DNA of 9,332 bases from a bacterium (Candidatus Ratteibacteria) CG_4_9_14_3_um_filter_41_21 (GCA_002791075.1 PFWI01000032.1:1-9332); one strand, 5' to 3'; shown: positions 1 through 7,948, numbered from the stretch's first letter. Made by a program: numbers and translations. Notes: generated by a model not told the origin, from the sequence alone.

Positions 1-2
1 TT

Positions 3-953
3 GGAAGAGGAGTTTTAGAAGCATTAGGCATAGGAGAAGAGTTAGAACCCAGCGACCTTGCCGCTCGAGGAAATTTCGCCAATATAGATGAAGAAGGGAT
101 AATTACTGATCGGCGCGCCGGAAGAATTAGCACCGCAAGGAATAAAGAACTCTGCGTTCTTCTGCAAAAAAAGATTTCTGCTCTGGAAGAGGTTAAACTC
201 TCTTTTAAAGCGGTAAAAGAACACCGCTGCGTAGTACTACTTAAAGGCAAAGATTTAGTAGAGGGGATTTCCGATACCGACCCGCAAAAAGAGGGAGAGA
301 AAACAAAAGAGGCAATTCCTTTAATCAAAGAGGCAAAAAAAACAGCCAGTTTAGTTAACAAACTTACCAAAAGAATAAATGAAGTTTTAAAAGGAGAGGC
401 TTCCGCCAATACCGTTCTTCTACGCGGAATCTCAAAAATTCCTCATCTTCCATCATTTCAGGAAAAATATCTTTTAAGGAGTGCTTGTATTGCTACTTAT
501 CCAATGTACCGGGGATTGGCAAAACTTGTCGGAATGGAGATTCTGCCCACGGGAGAAACAATTAAGGATGAGATTGAAACCCTGAAAGAAAATTTTCAAA
601 ACTATGATTTCTTCTATCTGCACATTAAGAAAGGTGATAGTTATGGAGAGGATGGAAACTTTGAAAAAAAAGTTTTCGTCATTGAAGAAGTAGATACCTT
701 TATTCCCGAAATAGAGCAATTGCATCCAGACGTGTTGGTAATAACCGGAGACCACTCTACTCCCTCTCTTCTCAAAGGACATTCCTGGCATCCCAATCCC
801 TTCCTTCTTCTTTCCAAAAATTGTTTACCGGATAATCTTTCTAATTTCTCGGAGAGATCCTGTTGCCAGGGTAGTCTGGGGAAATTTCCGGCTACGCAAG
901 CAATGGTTCTGATGTTGGCCAACAGCCTTCGCTTGAAGAAATTCGGAGCGTAG
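3..953 (+). CDS. apgM: 2,3-bisphosphoglycerate-independent phosphoglycerate mutase, archaeal type (5'-truncated by window edge)
   Basis: This enzyme interconverts 3- and 2-phosphoglycerate in glycolysis and gluconeogenesis and is a metal-dependent member of the alkaline phosphatase superfamily. The frame is open from base 3, giving 316 residues. The first visible motif is GRGVLEALG, which sits roughly 75 residues into family members of about 400 aa, so the N-terminal segment with the first metal-binding Asp and the active-site Ser lies outside the window. RGNFA and DRRAGRI follow. KKGDSYGEDG (metal Asp codon 636-638) and GDHSTPSLLKGHSWHP (Asp and His codons 750-755) mark the C-terminal metal site. 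The C-terminus GSLGKFPATQA...LKKFGA is typical. Archaeal members have a His where this protein reads GED; from memory a bacterial subgroup shares this form. The ATG at 504 is internal and not the start. The stop lies 5 bp before rnfC, which suggests co-transcription. Confidence 0.93.
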   Translation, partial: GRGVLEALGIGEELEPSDLAARGNFANIDEEGIITDRRAGRISTARNKELCVLLQKKISALEEVKLSFKAVKEHRCVVLLKGKDLVEGISDTDPQKEGEKTKEAIPLIKEAKKTASLVNKLTKRINEVLKGEASANTVLLRGISKIPHLPSFQEKYLLRSACIATYPMYRGLAKLVGMEILPTGETIKDEIETLKENFQNYDFFYLHIKKGDSYGEDGNFEKKVFVIEEVDTFIPEIEQLHPDVLVITGDHSTPSLLKGHSWHPNPFLLLSKNCLPDNLSNFSERSCCQGSLGKFPATQAMVLMLANSLRLKKFGA

Positions 954-958
954 AAAAT

Positions 959-2302
959 ATGGCTTTTCAAAGATTTAGAGGAGGAATTTATCCCCGGGGG
1001 TTTAAGTATCTTTCAAAAGCCTCGCCGATCAAAAATTTACCTTTGCCCCAAAAAGTTACCATCCCCCTTCTTCAACATACCGGAGCAATCAACTACCCTT
1101 TAGTCAAGATAGGAGACCTGGTTAAAAAAGGACAGAAAATCGGAGATAACAAGAAATTTATTTCTGCTCCGGTGCACAGTTCTATTTCAGGAAAAGTTAT
1201 TGCCATCAAAGAATTTTTTACTCCTCTCGGCAAAAAAGTGCCTTCAATTATTATTGAATCCGATAACCTAGATGAAGAATTTCTTTTAGATAAAATGGAT
1301 TGGGAGAAAGAATCCATTGAATCTATTAAAGGTAGAATTAGGGAGTCAGGTGTTGTCGGCCTTGGCGGAGCCGCTTTCCCCACGGCGGTAAAACTTTCTC
1401 CCCCGGGAGAAAAAAAGATTGATACCGCAATTCTCAACGGCTGTGAATGCGAACCATATCTTACCGCGGATTATAGGTTAATGGTTGAAAAACCAGAAGA
1501 GGTCTTGGAGGGCTTCCAAATTATCCTTAAGATTTTAGGAGTTAAAAAAGGCTATATCGGGATTGAGGATAATAAGCCTGAGGCGATAAAGCAGTTGAGA
1601 GTTCAAAGCGACAAAGTCGTTGCGAGGGACAAAGTCCCGAAGCAATCTCTTTTTTCAATAAAAATTGTTGTTCTTCCCACCAAATATCCCCAGGGAGCAG
1701 AGAAACAATTAATCAAAGCAATTACTCACCGAGAGGTTCCTTCAGGTGGACTACCAATGGACGTGGGAGTGGTTGTCCAGAATGTTTCTACCGCTTTAGC
1801 CATTAAAGAAAGCGTTGTCGATGGCAAGGCGCTTATGGAAAGGGTGGTTACGGTTAGCGGACCCGTCGTGAAAAAACCAGGTAATTTTCGAGTAAGGATT
1901 GGCACGCCAATCTCAGAGTTAATCGTTGCATCAGGAGGACTTCCTTCTGATACAGAAAGAATTATCATCGGCGGACCAATGATGGGAATTGCCCAATGGA
2001 CCACGGAGATTCCGGTAACAAAAGGAACATGCGGAATCTTGCTTTTGCCAAAAGAAAAGTTCTTTAAAGAAGAAATAGAGCCTTGCATCCGTTGCGGAAA
2101 ATGCATTGAAATTTGTCCGATGAATCTTTTAGTTGCCGAAATTTCCAGATATGCAGAAAACAAGGATTGGAAATCAGTCAAAGAATTAAATGTTCTTGAT
2201 TGTATGGAGTGCAGTGCCTGCGCCTACGTCTGTCCGGCGAAAAGACCGATTGTTCAATATATTAAATGGGCAAAGGAACAGTTAAAAGTTCAAAATCAAT
2301 AG
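959..2302 (+). CDS. rnfC: Rnf electron transport complex subunit C
   Basis: RnfC is the peripheral subunit of the Rnf complex (ferredoxin:NAD+ oxidoreductase, ion-pumping), carrying the NADH/FMN site and two 4Fe-4S clusters on the cytoplasmic side. The product is 447 aa, within the family range. An N-terminal barrel-sandwich region (LPLPQKVTIPLLQHTGA...VKKGQKIG, about residues 28-60) precedes the flavin/NADH domain with GLGGAAFP (134-141) and NGCECEPYLTADYRLM (160-175). The ferredoxin-like part has C376-x2-C379-x2-C382-x3-C386-P and C415-x2-C418-x2-C421-x3-C425-P. The ATG at 959 is preceded by GGAG at 945-948, about 10 bases upstream and inside the end of apgM. The long C-terminal extension of gammaproteobacterial RnfC is absent, as is common in anaerobes. 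The last codons run into repeat-like sequence, and a palindromic repeat begins at the stop codon. rnfD follows after 156 bp. Confidence 0.97.
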   Translation: MAFQRFRGGIYPRGFKYLSKASPIKNLPLPQKVTIPLLQHTGAINYPLVKIGDLVKKGQKIGDNKKFISAPVHSSISGKVIAIKEFFTPLGKKVPSIIIESDNLDEEFLLDKMDWEKESIESIKGRIRESGVVGLGGAAFPTAVKLSPPGEKKIDTAILNGCECEPYLTADYRLMVEKPEEVLEGFQIILKILGVKKGYIGIEDNKPEAIKQLRVQSDKVVARDKVPKQSLFSIKIVVLPTKYPQGAEKQLIKAITHREVPSGGLPMDVGVVVQNVSTALAIKESVVDGKALMERVVTVSGPVVKKPGNFRVRIGTPISELIVASGGLPSDTERIIIGGPMMGIAQWTTEIPVTKGTCGILLLPKEKFFKEEIEPCIRCGKCIEICPMNLLVAEISRYAENKDWKSVKELNVLDCMECSACAYVCPAKRPIVQYIKWAKEQLKVQNQ

Positions 2303-2447
2303 GACGCAGATTAACGCAGATACACGCAGATTAAATTCAGTAGTAAGTGATAAGTACTAAGGAATAAGTAACTTAATACTTAATGCTTAATACTTAAGTT
2401 TGAATACTTACTTTAATCCTGATTTTATCCTGATGTTATCCGTGTCC
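2302..2447. repeat. nested short-period inverted repeat between rnfC and rnfD
   Basis: This fills the 156-bp rnfC-rnfD gap. The outer left arm (2302-2335) is about three copies of an ACGCAGATTA-like unit. The outer right arm (2412-2447) is the imperfect reverse complement (units like ATCCTGAT/TTATCC), both ending in GGAC/GTCC. Inside is a second inverted repeat of TAAGTA-type units (about 2341-2371) against TACTTA-type units (about 2372-2411). It begins on the last base of the rnfC stop codon and ends 11 bp before the rnfD start. The transcript would fold into a long imperfect hairpin inside the operon. No coding content is seen. Confidence 0.75.
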
Positions 2448-2458
2448 AAAAAAGGGAT

Positions 2459-3421
2459 ATGAAAGAAAAAACATTCTCTTTAGCAGTTAGTCCTCATATT
2501 AGATCTCAAGAGACGACGGCAAAAATTATGTGGAGCGTGGTAATTGCGCTCTTGCCGGTATCCTTTATGGGAATTTACCTCTTTGGCATACATAGTCTTT
2601 ATATTATTCTGGTTAGTATCATTGCCGCGATCAGCACCGAAGGACTATTTCAGATAATTACCAAAAGGAAAATTAGAATTTTTGATGGTAGTAGTGTTGT
2701 CACCGGAATTCTTTTAGCCCTTATTCTTCCTTCAACGGTTTCTCTATGGATACCGGCTTTGGGTAGTTTTTTTGCTATATTTTTAGTCAAAGAACTTTTT
2801 GGCGGTCTGGGACATAATATTTTTAATCCTGCTTTAGCAGCCCGGGCAATTCTCCTAGCTTCCTTCCCATTAATAATGACCTCCTGGGTATCCCCATTTG
2901 ATGCCATAAGTTGCGCTACTCCTCTGGCGATTGTTAAAGAGAATCTTCTTTCTCCTCTTCCCTCTTATTTCAATCTTTTTATCGGAACAAGGTCCGGATG
3001 TATTGGGGAAACCAGTACTTTAGCGGTTCTGCTCGGAGCTACCTTTCTCTTCTTAAGAAGAATTATCTCCTGGCATATACCGGTAACTTTTATGGCTACG
3101 GTTGCTCTTTTCTCCTTGGGCGCGGGAAAGGACCCTTTATTTCAAGTTCTCTCCGGTGGCCTTATTTTAGGCGCTTTCTTTATGGCTACCGATTACACCA
3201 CCAGTCCCATCACCAAAAAAGGGCAAATTATGTTTGGTTTCGGCTGTGGAGTTATTACTTCTTTAATCAGATTCTGGGGAGGTTATCCTGAAGGGGTTTG
3301 TTATAGTATTTTATTGATGAACTGTTTAGTTCCTCTGATTGACCGGTATACTTTGCCAAAAAGATTTGGAGAAAAGCAACCACGAATTTCTCGAATTGTA
3401 CGAATTAAAGATAAAAAATAA
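2459..3421 (+). CDS. rnfD: Rnf electron transport complex subunit D
   Basis: RnfD is an integral membrane subunit of the Rnf complex that carries covalently bound FMN and belongs to the NqrB/RnfD family. The 320-aa product is rich in hydrophobic segments: about residues 20-45, 48-66, 78-115, 130-145, 185-225 and 235-300. Family motifs are FDGSSVVTGILLALILP, KELFGGLGHNIFNPALAARA and MATDYTTSPIT...GFGCGVITSLIR. The segment GCIGETST (180-187), before LAVLLGATFLFLRRIISW, matches the flavinylation region; Thr185 is the probable FMN attachment residue (inference from family motif). The start ATG has AAAGGGAT just upstream. An oddity is that residues 307-320 (QPRISRIVRIKDKK) are encoded by the left arm of an intergenic inverted repeat, so the native C-terminus was probably replaced or extended. 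rnfG follows in the same direction after 46 bp. Confidence 0.96.
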   Translation: MKEKTFSLAVSPHIRSQETTAKIMWSVVIALLPVSFMGIYLFGIHSLYIILVSIIAAISTEGLFQIITKRKIRIFDGSSVVTGILLALILPSTVSLWIPALGSFFAIFLVKELFGGLGHNIFNPALAARAILLASFPLIMTSWVSPFDAISCATPLAIVKENLLSPLPSYFNLFIGTRSGCIGETSTLAVLLGATFLFLRRIISWHIPVTFMATVALFSLGAGKDPLFQVLSGGLILGAFFMATDYTTSPITKKGQIMFGFGCGVITSLIRFWGGYPEGVCYSILLMNCLVPLIDRYTLPKRFGEKQPRISRIVRIKDKK

Positions 3422-3458
3422 ATGTTCTAAATTCGGGTAATTTGGGTAATTCGTGGTT
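3378..3458. repeat. inverted repeat spanning the rnfD 3' end and the rnfD-rnfG gap
   Basis: A perfect 11-bp inverted repeat, AACCACGAATT at 3378-3388 and AATTCGTGGTT at 3448-3458, extends inward as imperfect arms of about 29 bp (3378-3406 and 3430-3458). The arms contain recurring CGAATT-like units. The left arm lies within the reading frame of rnfD, and the right arm ends 9 bp before the rnfG ATG. The same unit type reappears at 6221-6250 and 6428-6453, so it is a dispersed family rather than an operon-specific structure. Confidence 0.8.
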
Positions 3459-3467
3459 AGAGAAAAT

Positions 3468-3989
3468 ATGAAGAAGGAACTGATTAAATACGGGGTTTTA
3501 CTAATGGGAGTCTGCGCCTGTTCCGGGCTCTTACTGTCAGGGGTTTATAAACTAACCGAAAAGAGGATAGAAAAGCAAAAAATCCTGGAGGAAAAATTAG
3601 CCTCTCAAGAAGTTTTCCCTGAAGCAACAGCCTTTAGGAAAGAAACAAAAGAAGGGGAAACTATTGAGATTGGATTAAAAGACGGAAAAAAGGTAGGAGA
3701 AGTCTACCTGGTCACAATCCAAGGTTACAGCGGGGAGATTAAATTAAAAGTTGGAATTGATTTAGAAAGAAAGATCACCGGAATAAAGATTTTGGAATCT
3801 TTTGAAACCCCGGGTTTAGGTGCCAAAATTAAAGAGAAAAAATTCCTGGACCAGTTTCAGGGAAAAGATAAAGAAAAACTTTATTTAAGAAAGAAAAATC
3901 CTTCCGGGGAAATTGATTCTATCACCGGCGCTACCATCTCCTCTTCCGCCGTTGTTAATGCGATCAGAAAAAGATTATCCCCTCCTTAA
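3468..3989 (+). CDS. rnfG: Rnf electron transport complex subunit G (FMN-binding)
   Basis: RnfG is a single-pass membrane protein whose extracytoplasmic domain carries covalent FMN, and it passes electrons within the Rnf complex. The product is 173 aa with one N-terminal membrane segment (about residues 5-27, YGVLLMGVCACSGLLLSGVY) and then an FMN_bind domain. KVGIDLERKITGIKILESFETPGLGAKI is the conserved core, and D150-S-I-T-G-A-T156 is the flavinylation motif, with Thr156 the expected FMN-phosphoester residue; an ApbE-type transferase would be needed and is not in the window. I chose ATG 3468. An in-frame GTG at 3453 lies inside the inverted-repeat arm and would add only MVREN. No clear strong ribosome binding site is visible (AGAGA nearby). 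rnfE, rnfA and rnfB, which normally follow, are missing here. Confidence 0.94.
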   Translation: MKKELIKYGVLLMGVCACSGLLLSGVYKLTEKRIEKQKILEEKLASQEVFPEATAFRKETKEGETIEIGLKDGKKVGEVYLVTIQGYSGEIKLKVGIDLERKITGIKILESFETPGLGAKIKEKKFLDQFQGKDKEKLYLRKKNPSGEIDSITGATISSSAVVNAIRKRLSPP

Positions 3990-4016
3990 GTTTTAGATTT
4001 TCAAGAATTGTTTTTT

Positions 4017-4034
4017 GAGCGGGAAACGGGATTC
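4017..4034. repeat. 18-bp duplicate of the tRNA-Gly 3' end (att-like)
   Basis: The 18-mer GAGCGGGAAACGGGATTC occurs here and again at 4230-4247, where it is the 3' acceptor stem and T-arm of the intact tRNA-Gly (- strand). The copies are in the same orientation, 213 bp apart. This copy starts 28 bp after the rnfG stop. Repeats of tRNA 3' ends are classic products of integrase-mediated insertion, but no integrase is present and the interval is very short. Confidence 0.8.
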
Positions 4035-4060
4035 CTTCTCCCTCGTCGCTACTCGCCCCG

Positions 4061-4123
4061 GCCCGCCTCACATCTGTAGCGGGCGTGCCTAACTCGTTGC
4101 TCTTTATTCATCGCAACAGGCAC
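4061..4123. repeat. pair of adjacent small palindromes
   Basis: The first inverted repeat is GCCCGC (4061-4066) with GCGGGC (4079-4084). The second is GTGCCT (4085-4090) with AGGCAC (4118-4123), enclosing GTTGC (4096-4100) with GCAAC (4113-4117). They could form two consecutive hairpins on either strand. No reading frame or recognised RNA family is seen. They form part of the repeat-filled 241-bp interval between rnfG and the tRNA gene. Confidence 0.55.
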
Positions 4124-4136
4124 CCTCATCCGAAGC

Positions 4137-4222
4137 CGTTGCGAGAGCCGATTCAATCGGCTCGTGGCAATCTTTCACTTCTTTGAAAGGAGAGATTGCT
4201 TCGCCTTCGGCTCGCAATGACG
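4137..4222. repeat. 86-bp palindromic intergenic element (GTCATTGCGAG family)
   Basis: The ends read CGTTGCGAG on the left and, inverted, CGTCATTGCGAG on the right. The apex is CTTTCA (4172-4177) with TGAAAG (4184-4189), flanked by CAATCT/AGATTG. The left arm contains its own perfect palindrome, GAGCCGATTCAATCGGCTC (4145-4163). The right arm (4192-4221) is closely matched by a direct-sense copy at 9283-9311. The structure resembles REP/MITE-like non-coding elements and could fold as a hairpin just beyond the 3' end of the tRNA transcript. Confidence 0.75.
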
Positions 4223-4230
4223 TAAAAGAG

Positions 4231-4964
<734 letters not shown>

Positions 4965-4995
4965 AATATCGGCATCAGGAGATGCCTCCCATATT
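4965..4995 (-). promoter_or_regulatory. palindrome with displaced ribosome binding site at the pseudouridine synthase start
   Basis: Read on the - strand, AATAT, GGGA, GGCATC, TCCT, GATGCC, G, ATATT run straight into the GTG start. GGCATC/GATGCC form a perfect 6-bp stem with a TCCT loop, and AATAT/ATATT extend it. The only Shine-Dalgarno-like sequence, GGGAGG, is about 20 bases from the GTG, too far in linear RNA. Folding of the 6-bp stem would bring GGGA close to the start, while an alternative GGAG/CTCC pairing would hide it. A regulatory role is inference; it may be an inserted repeat. Confidence 0.45.
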
Positions 4996-5013
4996 ACGAG
5001 AAAGATTTTCAGG

Positions 5014-5048
5014 TCTTAACTCTTAACTTTAAACTTTTAACTCTACAC
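5014..5048. repeat. array of five degenerate 7-bp units at the 3' end of the acyl-CoA dehydrogenase gene
   Basis: Five consecutive 7-mers of consensus TCTTAAC/TTTTAAC start at 5014, 5021, 5028, 5035 and 5042. The last includes the acyl-CoA dehydrogenase stop codon. The same 7-bp periodicity (CTCT-containing units) is seen at 6334-6368 between the next two genes. Together with the palindrome at 4965-4995 it fills the 78-bp gap upstream of the pseudouridine synthase gene. Confidence 0.75.
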
Positions 5049-6203
5049 TTTCTTTCTAGCGGCTTCCCGGATAAGATTTTGAGCAATAATATTTCTTTGA
5101 ATCTGGTTTGTTCCCTCATAAATCTGGGTAATTTTAGCATCCCGCATCATCTTCTCGATGGGATAATCCTTCATATACCCATAGCCGCCAAAAACCTGAA
5201 GAGCATCCACCGTTACCTTCATTGCCGTATCGGAAGCAAAAACCTTACAGGCAGCCGCTTCCTTACCGCAATTCTTCTTTCCGGAATCAATCATCCTGCA
5301 AGTAGCATAAATCAAAGACCTGGCCGCCTCTATCTGAATGGCCATATCGGCTAACATATGGCCGATTGCCTGAAAAGAAGAAATTGGCTTTTCAAACTGG
5401 TAGCGGCTTCGCGCATAATCTACCGCAGCATCCAACGCACCCTGGGCAATACCTAAAGCCTGGGCGGCAACTCCCGGCCGGCTAACGTCAAAAGTCTTCA
5501 TTGCGACAATAAAGCCCATTCCTTCTTTCCCTAAAATATTTTCCCTGGGAATCCGGCAGTCGTTAAAGACAAGTTCTCTGGTAGTTGAGCCGCGAATACC
5601 CAATTTATTTTCCTTTTTGCCAAAGGTGAAGCCGGGAGTATCTTTCTCTACAATAAAAGCGCTGGCTCCTCTGGCTCCTTTCTTTTTATCGGTGAGAGCA
5701 ATCACCGTATAAATTTGCGCCTCCCCGCCATTGGTAATCCATTGTTTGGTGCCATTGAGGATATAACTGTCTTTATCTTTGACTGCGGTGGTCTGGATAG
5801 CGGCAGCATCACTGCCCGCAGCCGATTCGGTGAGCGCAAAACCGGTAATCTTCTCCCCTCTGGCTAAAGAGGGAAGATATTTTTTCTTCTGATTTTCGCT
5901 TCCAAAGAGAAGCAGGGGAAACGTGCCCAGAGCAGAGGCAGCCAGACAAAGAGCAATGCCTCCGCAAACCCGGCTTAATTCTTCAACAACAATAGAAAGT
6001 TCCAGAGTTCCATAACCAAGTCCCCCATATTCCTCGGGAATAAAGAGAGCGTAGATGTCGCTTTTGGCCAGGACCTTCACAATTTCCCAGGGAAACTCCT
6101 CTGTCTCATCATAGCGGGCTCTCACCGGTTTGATCTTTTCTTGAGCAATCTTACGCGCTAAATCCCGGACCATCAACTGTTCTTCATTTAAAAGATAATC
6201 CAT
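5043..6203 (-). CDS. acyl-CoA dehydrogenase (short/medium-chain, butyryl-CoA dehydrogenase-like)
   Basis: This is an FAD flavoenzyme that forms the 2,3-double bond of acyl-CoA thioesters and passes electrons to electron-transfer flavoprotein. It acts in beta-oxidation, branched-chain acid breakdown or, in reverse, butyrate-type pathways. The 386-aa length is standard for the family. The N-terminal helical domain starts MDYLLNEEQLMVRDLARKIA. The beta-domain has FALTESAAGSDA (122-133) and WITNGG (155-160). The C-terminal domain has RSRYQFEKPISSFQAIGHMLADM and QVFGGYGYMKDYPIEKMMRDAKITQIYEGTNQIQRN. E363 of YEGTNQIQR is the position of the catalytic base in short- and medium-chain enzymes. The ATG is preceded by AAGGGA. 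Substrate chain length cannot be fixed from sequence alone. No etfAB genes adjoin it. The stop codon sits in a 7-bp repeat array. Confidence 0.95.
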   Translation of the reverse strand: MDYLLNEEQLMVRDLARKIAQEKIKPVRARYDETEEFPWEIVKVLAKSDIYALFIPEEYGGLGYGTLELSIVVEELSRVCGGIALCLAASALGTFPLLLFGSENQKKKYLPSLARGEKITGFALTESAAGSDAAAIQTTAVKDKDSYILNGTKQWITNGGEAQIYTVIALTDKKKGARGASAFIVEKDTPGFTFGKKENKLGIRGSTTRELVFNDCRIPRENILGKEGMGFIVAMKTFDVSRPGVAAQALGIAQGALDAAVDYARSRYQFEKPISSFQAIGHMLADMAIQIEAARSLIYATCRMIDSGKKNCGKEAAACKVFASDTAMKVTVDALQVFGGYGYMKDYPIEKMMRDAKITQIYEGTNQIQRNIIAQNLIREAARKKV

Positions 6204-6220
6204 ATATTTTCCCTTATTTA

Positions 6221-6453
6221 GCTACGAATATACATGAATATACACGAATTAAAAAACAATATTCACCACAGAGTCACGGAGGACACAGAGGAAGAAATGA
6301 GAGTTCAAAGTTAAAAGTTTAAAGTAAAAGTTTCTACTCTTGACTCTTTACTCTCAACTCTAAACTGCTTTTTAATTTCTTTGTAGTTCTCTACTGTATC
6401 TCGGTGTCTCCGTGGTAGATTACTTTTGTGTTCATTCGTGTTAATTCGTGGTT
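6221..6453. repeat. three-layer nested inverted repeat between fabF and the acyl-CoA dehydrogenase gene
   Basis: This occupies nearly all of the 253-bp gap. The outer layer has 10-bp units of ACGAAT type at 6221-6250 (TACACGAATT) against 6428-6453 (inverted, ACCACGAATT and AACACGAATG). The middle layer is 6264-6291 (CACGGAGGACACAGAGG) against 6388-6418 (inverted, CCACGGAGACACCGAG). The inner layer has 7-bp AGTTAAA-like units at about 6302-6333 against CTACTCT-like units at 6334-6368. Each layer uses a different unit, so the whole is concentric. The outer right arm lies 3 bp from the fabF stop codon. No coding content is seen; a transcript of either strand could fold as a long imperfect hairpin. 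Confidence 0.8.
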
Positions 6454-6456
6454 GAT

Positions 6457-7695
6457 TTACTCTTTAAATTTTTTAATAACAATTGCAATGTTATGGCCGC
6501 CAAAACCAAAAGAATTAGAAATTACTGTTTTTACTTCTTTCTCCCGCGCATAATTGGGAACATAATCAAGGTCGCATTCCGGGTCAGCCACTTCATAATT
6601 TATGGTTGGGGGAATCAGGGAATTTTCAATTACCAGAGCAGAGACAGCCGCTTCTACGGCTCCTGCAGCACCCAGCATATGACCGACCATAGATTTAATG
6701 GAACTCACCGGTATCTGGTAGGCATAATTGCCAAAGACTTTTTTTATGGCTTGTGTTTCGCTCTTATCATTGAGAAACGTTGAGGTTCCATGGGCGTTAA
6801 TATAGTCTATTTTTTCCGCTCTGATTTCGCTATTCTCCAATGCTCTTTTCATAGCTAAAAATGCTCCCTTGCCATCGCTTGGAGGCGCAGTCATATGGTA
6901 GGCGTCTGCGGATAATCCCGCACCAGCAATTTCAGCATAGATATGAGCATTACGTTTTTTGGCGTTTTCTAAAGTTTCCAGGATAAGAATACCAGCTCCT
7001 TCAGCCATAATAAAACCATCGCGTCGTTGATCAAAAGGACAGCACGCTTTCTTCGGTTCATCATTTTTAGTAGAGAGAGAATGCGCACTACAGAAACCGG
7101 CCAATCCTAAAGGAGTAATACAGGATTCAGTTCCTCCAGCAACCATTACTTCTGCTTCTCCATTTTTCAGGAGACGATAACTATCAGCGATGGCATGGGC
7201 TCCAGAGGCACAAGCGCTAACCGTGCAATAGTTAGGGCCTCTAAAATCAAACTGAATGGCAATTTGGCCGGAAGCCATATTAGGAATAAGCATTGGGATA
7301 AGGAAAGGCGAAACTCTCCTCGGACCTTTCTCTAAAAGGATGGAATGTTGTTCTTCAATAATCCGAAGTCCTCCAATGCCGGCGCCAATAATTACTCCAA
7401 TCCGTTCTTTATCTATTCCTTCAAGGCAAGCATCGCTTAAAGCCTCCCTGGTCGCAGCAATGCTATATTGAACAAAACGTTCCATATGCCGGGCAGTTTT
7501 TCTATCAAGAAATAGGGAAGAGTCAAAATTTTTCACTTCACCGGCAATCTGGCAAGAATAGTCCTGCACATCAAAACCTTTGATTCTATCTATTCCGCTT
7601 TTTCCCTTAACTAACGCTTCCCAGGTTTCCTTTTTGCTATTGCCCACCGGGGTAAGCAATCCCATCCCGGTAATAACAATCCGTTTTTTCTCCAT
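6457..7695 (-). CDS. fabF: 3-oxoacyl-[acyl-carrier-protein] synthase II
   Basis: FabF is the condensing enzyme of type II fatty-acid elongation, joining malonyl-ACP to an acyl chain held on the active-site cysteine. The product is 412 aa, very close to the usual 411-413. The thiolase-fold triad is visible: C162 in TVSACASGAHAIADSY, H302 in NAHGTSTFLND and H339 in KSMVGHMLGAAGAVEA, with K334. The C-terminus NSFGFGGHNIAIV is typical. I chose ATG 7695 because MEKKRIVITGMGLLTPVGN aligns with family N-termini. A TTG at 7725 would overlap acpP and add ten unrelated residues. The start follows the acpP stop by 13 bp, giving the common acpP-fabF transcription unit; no strong ribosome binding site is visible, so translational coupling is plausible. 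Confidence 0.97.
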   Translation of the reverse strand: MEKKRIVITGMGLLTPVGNSKKETWEALVKGKSGIDRIKGFDVQDYSCQIAGEVKNFDSSLFLDRKTARHMERFVQYSIAATREALSDACLEGIDKERIGVIIGAGIGGLRIIEEQHSILLEKGPRRVSPFLIPMLIPNMASGQIAIQFDFRGPNYCTVSACASGAHAIADSYRLLKNGEAEVMVAGGTESCITPLGLAGFCSAHSLSTKNDEPKKACCPFDQRRDGFIMAEGAGILILETLENAKKRNAHIYAEIAGAGLSADAYHMTAPPSDGKGAFLAMKRALENSEIRAEKIDYINAHGTSTFLNDKSETQAIKKVFGNYAYQIPVSSIKSMVGHMLGAAGAVEAAVSALVIENSLIPPTINYEVADPECDLDYVPNYAREKEVKTVISNSFGFGGHNIAIVIKKFKE

Positions 7696-7708
7696 TGCGC
7701 GTAAAGAG

Positions 7709-7948
7709 TTACTTCTTACCAACAATATAGTTTATCGCATCTCCAATGGTCTTGATCTTTTCCGCATCCTCATCAGGGATTTCCAAACCAAATTTCTCCT
7801 CAAAAGCCATTACTAATTCTACGGTATCTAAACTATCAGCTCCCAGATCGTCAATAAAAGAGGCATTTTCCGTAACCTCATTTAAGTTTACTCCTAACTG
7901 CTCTACCGTAATTTCTTTTACCAATTTTTCTACTTCTGCTTTATCCAT
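7709..7948 (-). CDS. acpP: acyl carrier protein
   Basis: ACP carries growing fatty-acyl chains as thioesters on a 4'-phosphopantetheine arm. The product is 79 aa, acidic, with the signature GADSLDTVELVMAFEEKFGLEIPDEDAEKI; Ser39 of DSL is the attachment site. The ATG at 7948 is preceded by AGGAG at about 8 bases (complement of 7957-7961), which fixes the start. The frame stays open further upstream, but that sequence is not ACP-like. It is followed at once by fabF on the same strand. fabD and fabG, often upstream, are not here; instead a transposase gene lies upstream in the opposite direction, with 143 bp between the two start codons. Confidence 0.97.
   Translation of the reverse strand: MDKAEVEKLVKEITVEQLGVNLNEVTENASFIDDLGADSLDTVELVMAFEEKFGLEIPDEDAEKIKTIGDAINYIVGKK

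Noticed and set aside
641..970. Open frame of 109 codons on the - strand inside apgM
   Set aside because: It is antisense to a well-supported conserved gene and its translation shows no recognisable domain. Similar antisense frames at 474-791, 1093-1437, 1726-2181 and 2650-2907 were rejected for the same reason.
3453..3467. GTG at 3453 as the rnfG start
   Set aside because: It lies in the inverted-repeat arm and adds five residues unlike RnfG N-termini. ATG 3468 fits the MKKELIKYG membrane-anchor start.
5014..5048. Regular repeat array as a CRISPR
   Set aside because: Units are 7 bp with no unique spacers, and there are no cas genes.
7696..7725. TTG at 7725 as the fabF start
   Set aside because: It would overlap acpP by 17 bases and add ten residues not found in FabF; the ATG at 7695 gives the standard length.
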